Assembly (NCBI RefSeq): GCF_022539315.1
Contig: NC_066316.1
Location: 97,768,179-97,832,178, forward strand
DNA length: 64,000 nt
From: Serinus canaria
Lineage: Eukaryota; Chordata; Aves; Passeriformes; Fringillidae
Reading direction: 5' to 3'
The notes below the pieces were generated by a model, which saw only the letters and a list, made by a program, of their open reading frames with translations, was not told the origin of the DNA and ran no database searches. Shown in pieces: positions 24,901-37,690 of this stretch (the first letter of the stretch is position 1; every line of letters begins with the position of its first letter). A program made the position numbers and the translations under genes.

Positions 24901-25980
24901 ACAGAAGCAGACACAAGATATGTGTGCAACTTCCCAAAAGGTCCTCAGCTCCTGCTTCCCACATACCACTGCTTAGTGCCAAAACACCTGGTGACTTTTG
25001 GAAGTGGAATTTTGGAACTTTTGTATCAAAACTTTTTGATTTGGTTGGGTTTTGTGGTTTGATTTATTTAACGGGTCAAGAGTTTGAATAATTTTTCTGG
25101 GTAAACTGGAACAGATTAAACCTCCAAGCTGAGGGACAGCTGTCAATGGAAGAAAAATTCCTGCTCACAAAGGCCTTTCTCACATTTACTTGAAAAGTAG
25201 TTCCACTTCTACACATGTGCCTGTGTACTTCAGGATATAATTTATTGTAAAAACAAACAGGATACTCTGATCTCTGGGAACAGCTGCAAGGGGCTTTGGA
25301 GCAGTGGTGTGGAAAGAGCTACATCCTTCCTGCAGCAACCAGCAAGAACAGCAGCCAGCCCAGCACAGAGCCGGGCTACAGTCAGCAGTCTTGATTAATC
25401 TCAGTCTAAACTCCCCAGAATCCCTGCAGCAAACGGTGCCTGACAAACTCCTCTGATGAATCTGCCACAAAGGCTGCTTATTACCTGAATTTCTGCCCAA
25501 AGTTCCATCTCTTCCCATCATCCTCACAGTTACTCAGGCTGTGAAATGGGGACTAAGTGCACTTTATTTTTCAGGAGAAGAGGGAATTTAGGAGGGGGCA
25601 GGAATTTCAAGCCCAGGAGCTGCATGAAAAGGACCACCGCTGTGGGGAGGCTCGTGGGAAACCATCACCAGTCAACTTCTGATGTCCCATGATCTTGAGT
25701 GTCAGAACAGGGTGCAGACCGACAGCAACCCAGTTGTCCTGCAGTTCAGGGCCAGGCTGTCCTATGCACTGCTGCCACAAGCTCCAGAGCACTTGGAATT
25801 TATGCACACCTCATTCATCTTGCAATTTCCTCAAAGATCTGACAAAATTGCTTGAAAATAAAGAAGTTTTGCCCATGTGAAGGTGCAGAAAATGTCATAA
25901 ATAATTAGAGCTGACCAGAAACAAAATCACTGAGACCTTTTAATATTTTGCTCTAAATCAGGACATTTCTAAAATCCCAG
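21986..25980. other. Intergenic DNA, no gene recognised
   Basis: The longest frames are 22117-22488 (+, 123 codons) and 24667-24969 (-, 100 codons), with no domain or splice context I recognise. Sequence at 22200-22350 is somewhat richer in GC and CpG than its surroundings. No named repeats. Confidence 0.4.
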
Positions 25981-26240
25981 GATTCAGAGAATCTTAGAAT
26001 GGTTTGGGTTGGAAGTGCCTCCAAAGACCAAGTCATTCCAAACCCCTTGCCGTGGACAGGGACACTCCCACTAGATCAGGTTGCTCAGAGCTCCCTCCAG
26101 CCTGGCCTTGAACACTTCCAGGTATGGGACATCTACAACCTTGCTGGGCAGTGAAGAATTTCCTTCTAAAATCGAATATAAACCTACTTTCTTTTACTTT
26201 AAGTCCATTCTCCCTTGCCCTGTCACTACAAGTGCTTGTA
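25981..26240 (-). mobile_element. CR1 LINE fragment, inverted, divergent
   Basis: The + strand reads 'gattcagagaatcttagaat', 'ggtttgggttggaagtgcct', 'agaccaagtcattccaaacc', 'ccttgccgtggacagggaca', then 'gctccctccagcctggcctt' and 'attctcccttgccctgtcac'. The motif order is that of the reverse-complemented CR1 3' region. The octamer end is degraded and the body diverged, so the copy is older than the one at 21.6 kb. Confidence 0.85.
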
Positions 26241-29200
26241 AAAATGAGAAATTCTCAAATGTTTGAATTATAAATACAAGAATTATAAACAGGCATTTTA
26301 CATAGAAGTGAAATGCTTCCCTCCTTAATATATTAAACTTTCAAAGAGGCAGGAAAAAACCCACTATTCACTTGATTTTTTTTAATTTTATTTTTCCCCT
26401 TATAAATATTCTTTTTAACCTGATATTATGCCATTTTAGAGGGAGGGCATTGAAACAAAGCAATCTGTTTCAAACACCATCACCATGCAGCCACCAGGCT
26501 GGGATCCAATCAGGTATCTTGTGTTCTGCACCTGCACAAATAAACATGTCCTGGGCTGGGTTTTCATGGTAGGCAATCACACTCCTTTAGCTGATCAAGA
26601 ATGGATCATGGAGATATGAAATGGGCAGAGCTGTGACCAAAATCTGAATGGGCCTTGCCAGACTTGGTTTGGCAGCCTCACACTCTCACACAAAGTGTTC
26701 TATGAGTGGAGACTCATCAGAACTCTTGTAATGGGAAAAGCTACACAGATGATTTGAGTATTTAAATTTTTTATGCTTTTCTATGAACTACTGCCTTGGA
26801 AAACAGACGGTTTTTCATGCAACTTCTTCAGTCAAGAACTCTCTGAAGAAGAAAATCTAAGTGTGAGAAACCTTCAAGGGCTGGAGGATGCTGCCTCAAA
26901 TCCAGTCAATTATTACACCTTTTTAAGTTTTCCAAAATTTTTCATCCTCAGCTTGGGACCTGTAGCCACTACTTCTTAACATAGTCTACATATCATGGGA
27001 AATGGTGACTGGCTTCATGAGCAGCTTCTCACGGACCCAAACCCCCTACTGGAACATCTCTGGTAGACTGCAAATACTCCACAAAACTACCAAGACTCTA
27101 CAATAAGAGTAAGTTTCTGCTGCAACACAGAAAAGTGGTTTTGGAAGCCAGCACTTGAAAATATTCTTAGATTTTAGAGACTGAAAGACTTTATGTCTAC
27201 TTTTCTGACCACTCATCCATCACAGGCCTTTAAATGGAAAAGCAAAGTTTTTATATTTTTTGAGAGCCCATTTTGCTCAAGTTTTGGGAATTCAAGCCCC
27301 TCCTGCAAGACATTCAGCCTGGTCCTTGTTCCAAACTCCCGTTTCAAATTTAAAGATGGCTATGAATACATTTGAAATAACTCCCAACCACTGTCCTGGG
27401 CTTAGGAGAAAATGAAAAAGGAAGGAGAAAATTCTTGCCCAAGCAGTTACGAAAAGGGACATTTTGGCTGTTGTTCTCTTCTGTGTTTCCAAAGTAAATC
27501 TTCTCGTCTCTTGACTGTCTGTTCATACACACCCTGGCAGTTCTACCTGACTGACACCATCTGTTATTCCCATGCTTGGGGAGAGAAATCAGCCTCTTCC
27601 ATCTCTGTAAGAAACCATATAAAAACAAATGCTAAAAATGTAGTGAATGTCTCTAATAAACTGCAACAGCTTAAATCAGTAACATTTACATCTTGAGCCA
27701 CATTAAATTTAGGCTGTGGGCAAATGACCAAATCTTTTTGCAAGATGCTGCAAACATTTGTTGACAATAAACACATGACATGTGTATCCAGAACGTCTAT
27801 GAGGAAGTGGTATTAAAACAACATTTCTGCAGATCACTGTTCATAATAAAGCCTTGGAAACTTGCAGCTGAAGTATGTATGTTTGCTACCTAGATGTAAT
27901 TTGTAGATTTATTCTAAAGCCTGAAATTTAGGGGGAAAAAAAGTATTTAAAAAGCCCAAAAGCAAACAACAAACCAAGGTCTTCAATGTTTCAGCCAGCA
28001 GAATAAGTGTTGATTGTGGAGAGGAACTATGACTCTGAAAATTAACCACATCCCCTGTTATAGGATTCCTTCTCTACACTTCATCTTGTCATCTGGGATG
28101 CATCATTGCTATATTGTGTTGCTTTGGGTCCAACAGGTTTTTAACTAAACTGACAAAGAAATGTAAATCCTTAAGGCAAACTTCCCAATATTAGTCAATT
28201 TTATCAGAATTAGCAAGCTGGATTTCATGAACTTGCTGAGAATCTTCAAAGAGTTTTTACTAAAATGGATAATGTAGTTACTGGGAGCTAAAAAAATTTA
28301 AGAGTTCTTAAACCTTGAAATCTTAGATCTCATTCATAGAAAGTCTGGAGGGTGGTAACCTACAACAGCAGCAACAGATATTTCTACTTCCTCTGCCTTA
28401 AGGAGAAATATCTCCATATCTGTGAAAAAAGCAGCTTAGAAAACTCTAAAATTACATCCTACATAGCTTTATTGGGTGTTTCATTCTAGCAAGAGTAGGC
28501 TGACACTGCAATAGTAATGTCAGATGCTGTTTGCTTAATAAAATGTCTCTCTGATTAGATTGTGGGCAGATATCTTGGCATTAAAACTATTGGACTGTGG
28601 TGGATTTCACTTAATTTAGGAATAAATTTCTCATAAGCATCTTGTTTCTTCTTTCAGGCAGTAAAATCAGAATTAAACATATACTCACTTTTCTATAATC
28701 AAGGCATATTGTAAAGGACCTCCCACACAGCCCTTACTGTGACTCTGATCTTTTTCTTTCTTGCAGGGATCAAAAACCTAATGCTTATCCAGGAGACATC
28801 CCCTTAAAGAGACATTGAACATTTTTCTGAGAAATCTGTTCCTATTTGGAGCTGTCAGATTAAATTTCACTGTTTCAAGACAGTGGTCTTCTGTTGGTGA
28901 CTGGAGTTTTCTTGTTATTGTTTTTCCTACTACTTCCAAATAGTGGAGTAGTGTCAACATCCTTCTGGAAATTCTCTGGCAGTTTCCAAAATTCTAAATC
29001 ACAATTCCACATGCAGTTTCACACCCCGTGGATTTTCTGTAACAGGAGAAGATCAAGACTTAAATCCCTTCTGCCTGAAAATGTTTTTCACCTCTTCCTG
29101 GTGAAGTACTAATTTATATCCCAGAAACTGACTACAAAATATTAAATATCAGAGTTGTATCATATTTACCTTGATTTTATACATATGTTACCTAGCAAGG

Positions 29201-30900
29201 TGCAGGGCAAAGGGGGATTCATGTCCCCTGTACCACACTGGTGCAGTATCCATGTGCTAAGTGATTACCAGATGTGACATCTAAGTGTAGCACTATTTGA
29301 AGGTCATCATCATGGTCTGTTACAACCATGCCAACGCAGACTTTAAAAACACAGAGATTATGAGCAGACACTACATTATCATTAGCAAGCAGTTTGGCTC
29401 AGAGATTTCTGTGAAGACTAAAAGTGGTAAGTACTGTCCAGTCATAATTAACTCCAGTACTGCAGACAGTAAAGGTCAAAACTGAAATATCTGGCAGACT
29501 TAGAGGCTGACTGCATGTTGCTGTGACATAATTCTGTCCATCTTGCTACAGAGACGTCTTTATCACCACCAACAAAATAATTCGGTTAGAAAAGGAAAAA
29601 AATCTACAATTTCTCTCATATAAGAAGAGAGAAAATAACTTCTCTGAGCTTAATACCATCACCACAGTGAACTTGTATCACCATACAAATGCGATCCCAT
29701 GACAGCAAACCTAAATTAAGTGTTTTATACTCAGATGCTTCTCTGCTCATGTGCACAGGAGATTTTGTGCCTTCAAGATTGGTAGCATACATGTGCACAC
29801 TTCAAATAATACCCTCTCACTAAGCAGAGCCAGCACTGCCTCTAGACACAACCTACCTCAAGCACTGGCAAAATCACTGCAAGCACTTTGCAGAAGCAGG
29901 GATGGCAACTGGTTCATGCATGGAATTGAATCAGTCTTGAGCCTGCAGTTAGGCTTCCCTCAGAATACTGTGGAAGGAAAGACTGAGTAGCCTTTTCTCT
30001 TCCTTTAGCTGTTATTAATTGACATTATTACTACAGTTACAGTGCCATGCACCTTTTTCTTTGGCTTTCAGTTTACCAATGAAAGTAACGTCTAAACAGA
30101 GAGTACACATGAGGCAGGGGTTACCTGCCAGCTCCTTCCCTTTAGTGCCAATTACCTGCAGAAAGCAGGGAACTATAAAACAGTGACATTAAAGAACAAC
30201 AGAGCATTTCAAAGAACAATACTGAAGATGCTATATCATAGCACTAAGATACAGAGGGTTCTTGTGGGAGCATCTGGGTTTGCAACCTCAACTGGTTATC
30301 AAAATGTGCAAGGAGCTACTGTTTTGAACAATGTGTGTGCTCTCCTGCCATGGGGATGCCACATACATGCCCCACTTCCATAAAGAAAAGCATAAACACT
30401 CTTGCTGGCTGCAAAACTATGGAGAACAGCCACCACTACTGAGGTTCTGCTTCTTTTGCTTTTCTGTGAAAAAAAGGCAGCAGGTATTTTCATTCACAGG
30501 TATGAAAGAAAGGGATGAGGAAGATGCTGACTTCCAGACTCTGCAAATGCTCACAGAAATTACCTGTCACTGCAGACCAGTGACAGATAATTTATTTATT
30601 GTCACTCTGTTGTGAAATCACCATATTAATTTCCCACCATTGTGGGAAGATTAGCTACTATGTATTCAGGTGGCCTTTAAGTGTAGAAATAAGCTGCCTT
30701 TAGAGGTGAAATAAACTGTCCCTGAAAATGCTTATCATCTTGGTATATGAGAATCCATTAATACAGTGAAGGTGGCGTGCAGCTGGGAGGGATGAATTTC
30801 AGAAGACATTTAGTCGGAAGTAATGGAAGGTAGGTACAAAATCTAATTGGACACCAATATGCTAAGAGTAGTTATTAATGGACCCACTTTTTAAATTGAG
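26241..30900. other. Intergenic DNA, nothing recognised
   Basis: Only short frames in all registers, AT-rich, no microsatellite or recognisable repeat. Three overlapping frames at 27292-27776 are not supported by any domain. Confidence 0.45.
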
Positions 30901-30924
30901 GGATTGATCAGGAAGCCTATTTCT

Positions 30925-31145
30925 ATCAAGCTTAGGGCTACAGAAATCTGGCCCAGGTCCAGTTTCATTCAAAGTTTCATTTGTAACCTGGATGATGGAC
31001 TAGGCAATATTTCTATTAAATTTACAGACAACATGAAACTGCAGAAGACTGAAAGGATATTGGCTGACAGGATCAGAATTCAAAATGGTTTGGACTTGTA
31101 GGAAAAAAATCAGAAGAAACATGAGAGGGAATTCAGAGCAAGTGA
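30925..31145 (+). mobile_element. CR1 LINE fragment, sense, internal region
   Basis: The + strand carries 'gtaacctggatgatggacta', 'tctattaaatttacagacaa', 'catgaaactgcagaagactg' and 'gagggaattcagagcaagtg'. These match the order of the CR1 reverse transcriptase C-terminal region, where the consensus reads roughly 'gacctggatgatgg...aagtttgcagatgacac.aaactg'. It is diverged and non-coding now. Confidence 0.55.
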
Positions 31146-34100
31146 TGGAAACCTATATTTTTAGGCCATGTTTCCACAATCATGTGAGCTCTGTGCATTG
31201 CTCAATCACGCACCTTTACCACCTCGCTTAGTAGCAGATACAAGGTTTATTATCATAATTTCCAGCCTATTGCCACACGAGTAACACACCATGTTCACCT
31301 GTACCTTAAGCAGCTGCAGTAGGCTGGATATATGCTTGGAAGTGGTCAGAGCTGTGTGAAGAGGAATGGACCCACTTAAAGCTCATCACACACATCACAA
31401 AGGGACAGTGCAATTGTATGGCTATCAGCAGTACTAAATCTGGGCCGCTGTAGTTCTGCCATCTGCAGGACTTCCCACCTACATTCCCATTCTTTTCTTT
31501 TTTTGTTACCACCGCTTCTAATTCAACCACATGCTGAGACAGTTCAGGGGGCTGACAGCTGGCTGTGCCAAGAAAGTGATTATTCTTTTGTCAGAGCAGC
31601 TCTCCGAGTCAGCTCAGCACATAATTCTGTGAGCTTGTGCAATGTGAGGGATGGGAATGTGTCGGGCTGAGTGGGGCAGCAGGAACTCAGCAGCTCAGAT
31701 GTGACAGCTCCAGGTGCCATAGCACCATAAACAGAGAGAGGCCTCAACTAAGACTTTAGGAAGTCACTGTAGCAATGTGAATAAAGGGAAATCATCCCAT
31801 GGGAAAGGAGGTGTTTAATATCTGTGGGATGAACATTCATGAGTGGCTGGAGAAAATGTGCTTGATCACCTGAAGGCCAGAGGAATATTCCTTAAAGGGA
31901 AGAAAAATCTCAGACTAACTTGAAAAGGATTCTGCTTCTCTGCTGTCTCCTGCAAGGAATTTGCAGGAGCAAAGAAGAGCAGATGGCACCAGACAGAGAG
32001 CAAGAAGCCCGAATGGAGCCCTGGTCACCACCTGTGCCTGCCACAGCTTGTTCACTCACCCGGGACAAATGGGAGGGGCAAATGGAGGAGAATGCCCTGA
32101 CCGACTGTGCTGTGCACAATCCCTGACCACTGCTTGCTGTGCTGGGAAATTATGCATGTGCTGGAGTGAAAGCAGTAAACAGCTGTGCTCTGCAAGTCTT
32201 GCTCCTAGCCTTTTTTAAGGCGTTATTCCTGCACCCAGCCTGAACCCCAGACCTGCCAGTCCTGGCACAGGACTGGCAATCCTACATCCCCCCGGCAGCC
32301 GGTTCACTGATTACTCTCGACACCGTGTTAATAATCCTCCAATTTACCCTTGCAACTTTTCTGCTTGGCAAAAGTGCAGAGAACTTTAAATGTAACAAAG
32401 GTTGAGCTATGCAAAGACGGGCAGGTCGGACAGACAGAGGGACTGTGGTGAACGGGAAAGGTCAGATCCTATCATGCCTCCTTCTGTGTTCATCCATCTA
32501 GTGACTCTTACAATCCACTGCTCCTCAATCAGAAGGATTTTTCAGTGCTAGAAGGAATCTTGTTGTTCTGGGAAATATAACAACTGCCACACAAAGGGCA
32601 CAGATGCCATGGTGCTGTGGTGAAGGAAGTTGCAGGAGAGCAGAACGCAGCACAAAGGGCAGAGATTCTTTGGCCACTGGCAGTACCACTCCATCACCTG
32701 CTCCCTCACTGACAAAAACACAGAAGATATCATCACCTGGACAGAAACCATGAGGGAACAATAAAAGAAATTGCAGGTCTAGAAACACAAGGAAGGAATT
32801 GAAGAATAAAGGTTATTTATCCTGTGGAGGAAAAACAAAGGGAAGTCTCATAATAGCCTTCAGAACTTTTTGGTGTAGAGGAGCAGAGCAGTGGAATTAC
32901 ACCATTTGCAACAATCACACTCCCTAAGTTTTTATTATCTGGTCAGATAACATTTGTGAGGAAGCTGGTGATACAGTCTTGGGATGAGTTGATGACCTGT
33001 GCCACCTCTGACTAAATTTTTATGATCTTATAATTAATATGCATCATTGCATTTGCATCCTAGAGCAAACAAAGCAATAAAGATATTCATTAGATATGAA
33101 AGAGAATTACCAGGATTTGGTTACGAATTTTGCTGCAAAGTCCCCTCTTAGCACACTGAAAGGATTCTGCTCAGAAATCAGAGGCCCAGACAACTCTACA
33201 ATCCATACTCCCAGCACCATTCCTCTTCAGTCTTCAAGTCAGTATTCAATTGCTCTTTTATTTACTTTTATTGAATTTATTTGACAAAAAAAAATAATTA
33301 CTCATATTTATCAAAATCAGAAGGATTTCATAAGTTGTACTTTTGTATACATTACATGTTGTCACCTATTTGAGCACTATTCTGTGGATTTAGGACTGCT
33401 AAATAACATTAAGTTTTTTATCCAATTCTCCTTGAGTCCTTCAGTGTGTTGCACTAACAAGTACACTCTGGGAAAATGCTTCTGGAATCACCTCCTGTCT
33501 TTTAAGATAAGATCAGAATGGTTATAGCAATTATTTTGTCAACCAAAGGCATTTTATTGAACTATGTGCATGATCTGATTTGAAAGTAATAATAATGAAA
33601 CAGAGGATCAGCACAGGAATTCTTTCAACTATTTGTACTCTTCAGGTAAATTCCTCTATGAAAATAGTAATTTTGCTGAGCTTTTCCACTTTTTACTATC
33701 CTTTAGTAGCTAGCTTGTCCTTTTACTCATGCATTTGTGTAGCTGAATCTCATTGTGTCATTTCAGCTGCCTGGAAATGCCCATGCAGTGCTACAAGGAG
33801 AGGAAGCCTGGAAGCGATGCCTGTTGTGTCCCAAAGGACAGGCTGAAATGTCATTTCGTGCTTTGCTGTTGCTTACACTCCAGTGCTGAATGACAATGTA
33901 GAATACAAGCTGTGCTCATCTGATTCCAGATTTTCTGGTGGTAAAATGAATCCTGGAAGAACAGACGTCCTGGTACACTGTGGGTTTATTCTGGATCTAA
34001 TAAATAGTTCCTATCCCCTGTTTCCAAACACACACTCTTATTGCCTTGTGATTCAAAAGGTTGACCACTTTACTGGGTTCTAAGAGGGTTGTGCCAGGGA

Positions 34101-34325
34101 GAAGGGGAGGGATTTGAGGGCAATTGCTCTGATTCTTCCCTTTATTTCCAAACAGATTCTTTTTTTCTAAACACAAGAAAAATCAAAACATTCTATATAT
34201 ATTCAAATATATTCTATAGCTCCCATCCTCAAATCTTTCCCATTCAAAACCTGATTAAAAATCCCTTCTTCTTTCTCTGTTTTTTCTCAGATCATCAGAC
34301 TTCTGTGGGTGTGCCCTGTCTATCC
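31146..34325. other. Intergenic DNA, candidate regulatory texture but no gene
   Basis: A 68-codon frame at 31920-32126 starts MKRILLLCCLLQGICRS, which looks like a signal peptide, but the remainder shows no family. The stretch 32270-32460 ('gacaccgtgttaataatcct', 'ttgagctatgcaaagacggg') is non-repetitive, contains several CpGs and could be a conserved noncoding element. Nothing firmer can be said. Confidence 0.35.
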
Positions 34326-34326
34326 A

Positions 34327-34366
34327 ATATTTATTTATTTATTTATTTATTTATCTATTTATCTAA
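34327..34366. repeat. (ATTT)n microsatellite
   Basis: About nine tandem ATTT/ATCT units, with two late ATCT interruptions. Confidence 0.9.
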
Positions 34367-37300
34367 GTCATATTTTTGCCTTGTTTTGTAAAGACAAACC
34401 AGAATAATGAAACAATACCCAAAAAATTCCTCTGTGTATATATATATGTGCTTTCTTTTGGATGAAGCCACCTGGTGCTTCAGTTGCTTTTTTGACATGG
34501 AAGTGTTTAGTAACTTAATCTCAAATGAGTAATCCTATACATATCTGTATACTCATCCTTGATGAATGTCCTGATGAATCCTGATTTTTTACTGCAATAT
34601 AGGAATTTGGACCAAGTGGAGACAAATATCATAAAGCAATAATTTTATTTTTCATGTGAATTTTGCAGAGATTTTAAATAAGCTTAAATTAGCTTTGTAG
34701 ACTGTACTTCCCCTGGCCTTTGTCTTCTGTTTATTTGTGCTATTTTAGCCCCTCCAGCAATATTCAATAAATAATCATTTCCTTTCTGTTAAAAACTGCC
34801 ATTGGAAAATGTTTGGTCCAATGCATATTTCCTATAGTTTTAGCTGAAAATCACCATCACCATAAGCCTGAGGAAGCTAAATTCAATAGGTTGTTAGTGC
34901 AGGCTAGTGCTTAAGAATGTACCTCCCAGAAATTAGGAAAATGAAAGCAAACACATCTACAGTTTTGCTATGTTTCTACACAATCCTGCATGAAGTGAAA
35001 GTCAAAGTATTTGTTGTTTCTATTACATGCTGCATTTCAAAAAACACTTGATATATGCGCAGTTTTGATAAGCATATGACAGAAGGAGGCAACAGAAGTG
35101 TATTTCCCATTGTTACTGAGTCCATGAGCCTGATTCAGCTTTAGGCTGGTTTCCGGTCTCAATAGACATCCAGTGCTAGTGGAAGAAAGGATAACTGCAT
35201 GATTTTCCAACAGAAAACTCATCAGAAAGGAGAGACATCTCAGGATTTTTGAGATGGAAAAAAATAATATGTCCTGCCCATTCAAAAGACAGAAGATGTT
35301 TTTAGTATTCACAGAGCAGAATTCTTCTTTTATTTTCTCAGAGTGAAAACAAAAGTGCATTGAGAGATTTTATCCTAGAATGACTGTGGCATGCAATGTC
35401 TTGGCTACCTGCGACAAGAGCAGCTTACAAGATGAGCTTTCAGACAGATATTTAGTCTTACTCTGTTGCCTTTACTATTCTACTCATGCAGGCATCCCTC
35501 CTCACTGCCGTTTTACTGCTGCCTCCCCTCAGTCATACCAGTAAGTTCATGTTCTTCCTTTGAAACAACACACTTTGCTGTATGTACTTGTCTCATCTGA
35601 AAAGCTTTAAATCATCCTGAGACCTCCTTAACAAGACAGACCCTAAAACATGGTCGTTGTTTAAAGCTTTGTTGGCAAGCTTCTCGTGAGACATACAGTA
35701 AATTCACTCAAATGAAAACCAGGTCACCCTTCTGCACCTTGCTACTGAATCATTGCATGCCTCCCTTTCCTGTGCTTCAGATGCAAGTACTGCATTTTGT
35801 CACTCCATTGCATTTTATCTATTTTCCTTTAATAAAGGGATTCCAAAGCATCACCAAATCTAAGTTTTCCACTTGCTCTGTTGCTAAGTTTTATAAAATC
35901 TCGCCATAAATGAAAACTTTGTTATAAAATGAGATCAGTGCAGGATTGCTACATGAGGTCACTGAAGAGCTCATAGAGCATGTGTTACACAATGCCAGCA
36001 AGTCAAAGTGAGCTACCAGTAACGAACCCTGACAATGGCAACAGAAGTCATAATGATGCCTCACAGTTGCTCGAAGTTTTCCACAAACTTGCACTTGTCA
36101 TGCAAATAGAAAGTCAGAACCTGCTAACAATAGTGTGTGAAAACAATACATTGTTTTGAAACAAACAGGCATTATGTTAATGTACAAAGCCTAAACACTC
36201 TTTAGGACTAGATAATTATCCCCCTTGTACTTCTGGAAAGGCAGAATTGCACAAAGGAGAACCGCATTTGCTCAGACGTGGTCAAATAGTGGCCCAACTG
36301 AGATCTCAGTGCCCGTGGGTACATTTTATTATTGCTGTAAAACAATGATAATTTGTGGTAGCTAGAGACAGAACTTTTCTTCTGCAAACTCCTCTAACAC
36401 TGCTTTAATTATATTTTCCAGAGTTTTCGGGACAGTGCTTGCAGTCTGTAGCAGAGCTGAGCTAGCATCACACAGCAGCAGGGAAAAACAGCATTAAAAC
36501 ACCTAATGGACATGGGCTGTCTCTGCAAAAGAGAACTCCGAATGAGCATAGAGGGAGATCAAGCACCAGCAAGAGGTCATTTTATGTAAACAGAAGTGGA
36601 GAACACTAAATTTAGTCAGTTGATTATTTATTTCGTATTACATTTTGTTGGAACATTTGGCTGGGGAATAAAAAAATGCTAATGTGACTCCATGGATATT
36701 CTTGAGAGCATAATAAATTTGTAGAGTAGATAGATAAGCCCATTGAAATCAATACTTTGGACCATGCTGAAAATAGCACTCAGGACAATACCACTTAGAC
36801 ATTAGAGATATTACAATAATTGGTTTCATGTAAAACAGATAGCTAAAGACATTGGATTAGTTCCCAAGAGTGTGCTAGACTACATCATTGAAGATGGGTT
36901 CTTTAATTGAATGCATATAGGAATAGATATAACAGCTTGAGCCATACACAGTATGTCACAAACCTTAACATTTATGGCTACATTTCATTTTGCACACCAT
37001 CCCATCCCCATAAAATCACTTGTTTCAAATTTAAAGGTACAGAATACAATATATTTGTTTAAGAGGCATTTTATATTCTTTGAGGAAGGAGACACATCCT
37101 CCTGCTTTTTACTGAAAAGAATTAAGTACAGTCCTGGAGCAATATAAATAATAAATCTCTCTCTTACACATTTATAAAGACTCCATCAGTATGATACATA
37201 TTTAACATACAAGCACTTTATATTTCATTATATATGTATGTGAAAATTAACTCCACTTTCTGGGTTTCCATAAATTTTCCTGTATAACTGGTTTGAAAAT

Positions 37301-37649
37301 ATGGGCTATGTATTTTTATTTTCCTTTTTTTTTTTTTTGGTTGTCTTTTCCATTTATTTGTTTATCTTTTTTTTTTTTTTTTTGTACCTTTATAGAAGCT
37401 AAAAAATGGTTTTGCAGCTGTGCTTATCCTGCTCCAACATCTTAATTTTTTTTAAAGGACCTGCCAATACCGATACTGTTTTTTTGTTTAAGTGCAGGAA
37501 ACTAAGAATTTTCATTGGTAGGGTGTACTTACACTGTTCTGATTTTGCAGTTGTATATGTGAAAAAGTAAAAACAGAACAACTCAAGCCATAAGGATCAC
37601 AGATCAATCTGGGCAAATAATCAGACATCCTGCATTAGAGAACTTCCTC

Positions 37650-37690
<41 letters not shown>

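Noticed and set aside
31920..32126. 68-codon frame with a signal-peptide-like start (MKRILLLCCLLQGICRS)
   Set aside because: The remainder has no recognisable family or cysteine pattern, another overlapping frame is equally open, and there is no promoter or splice evidence.
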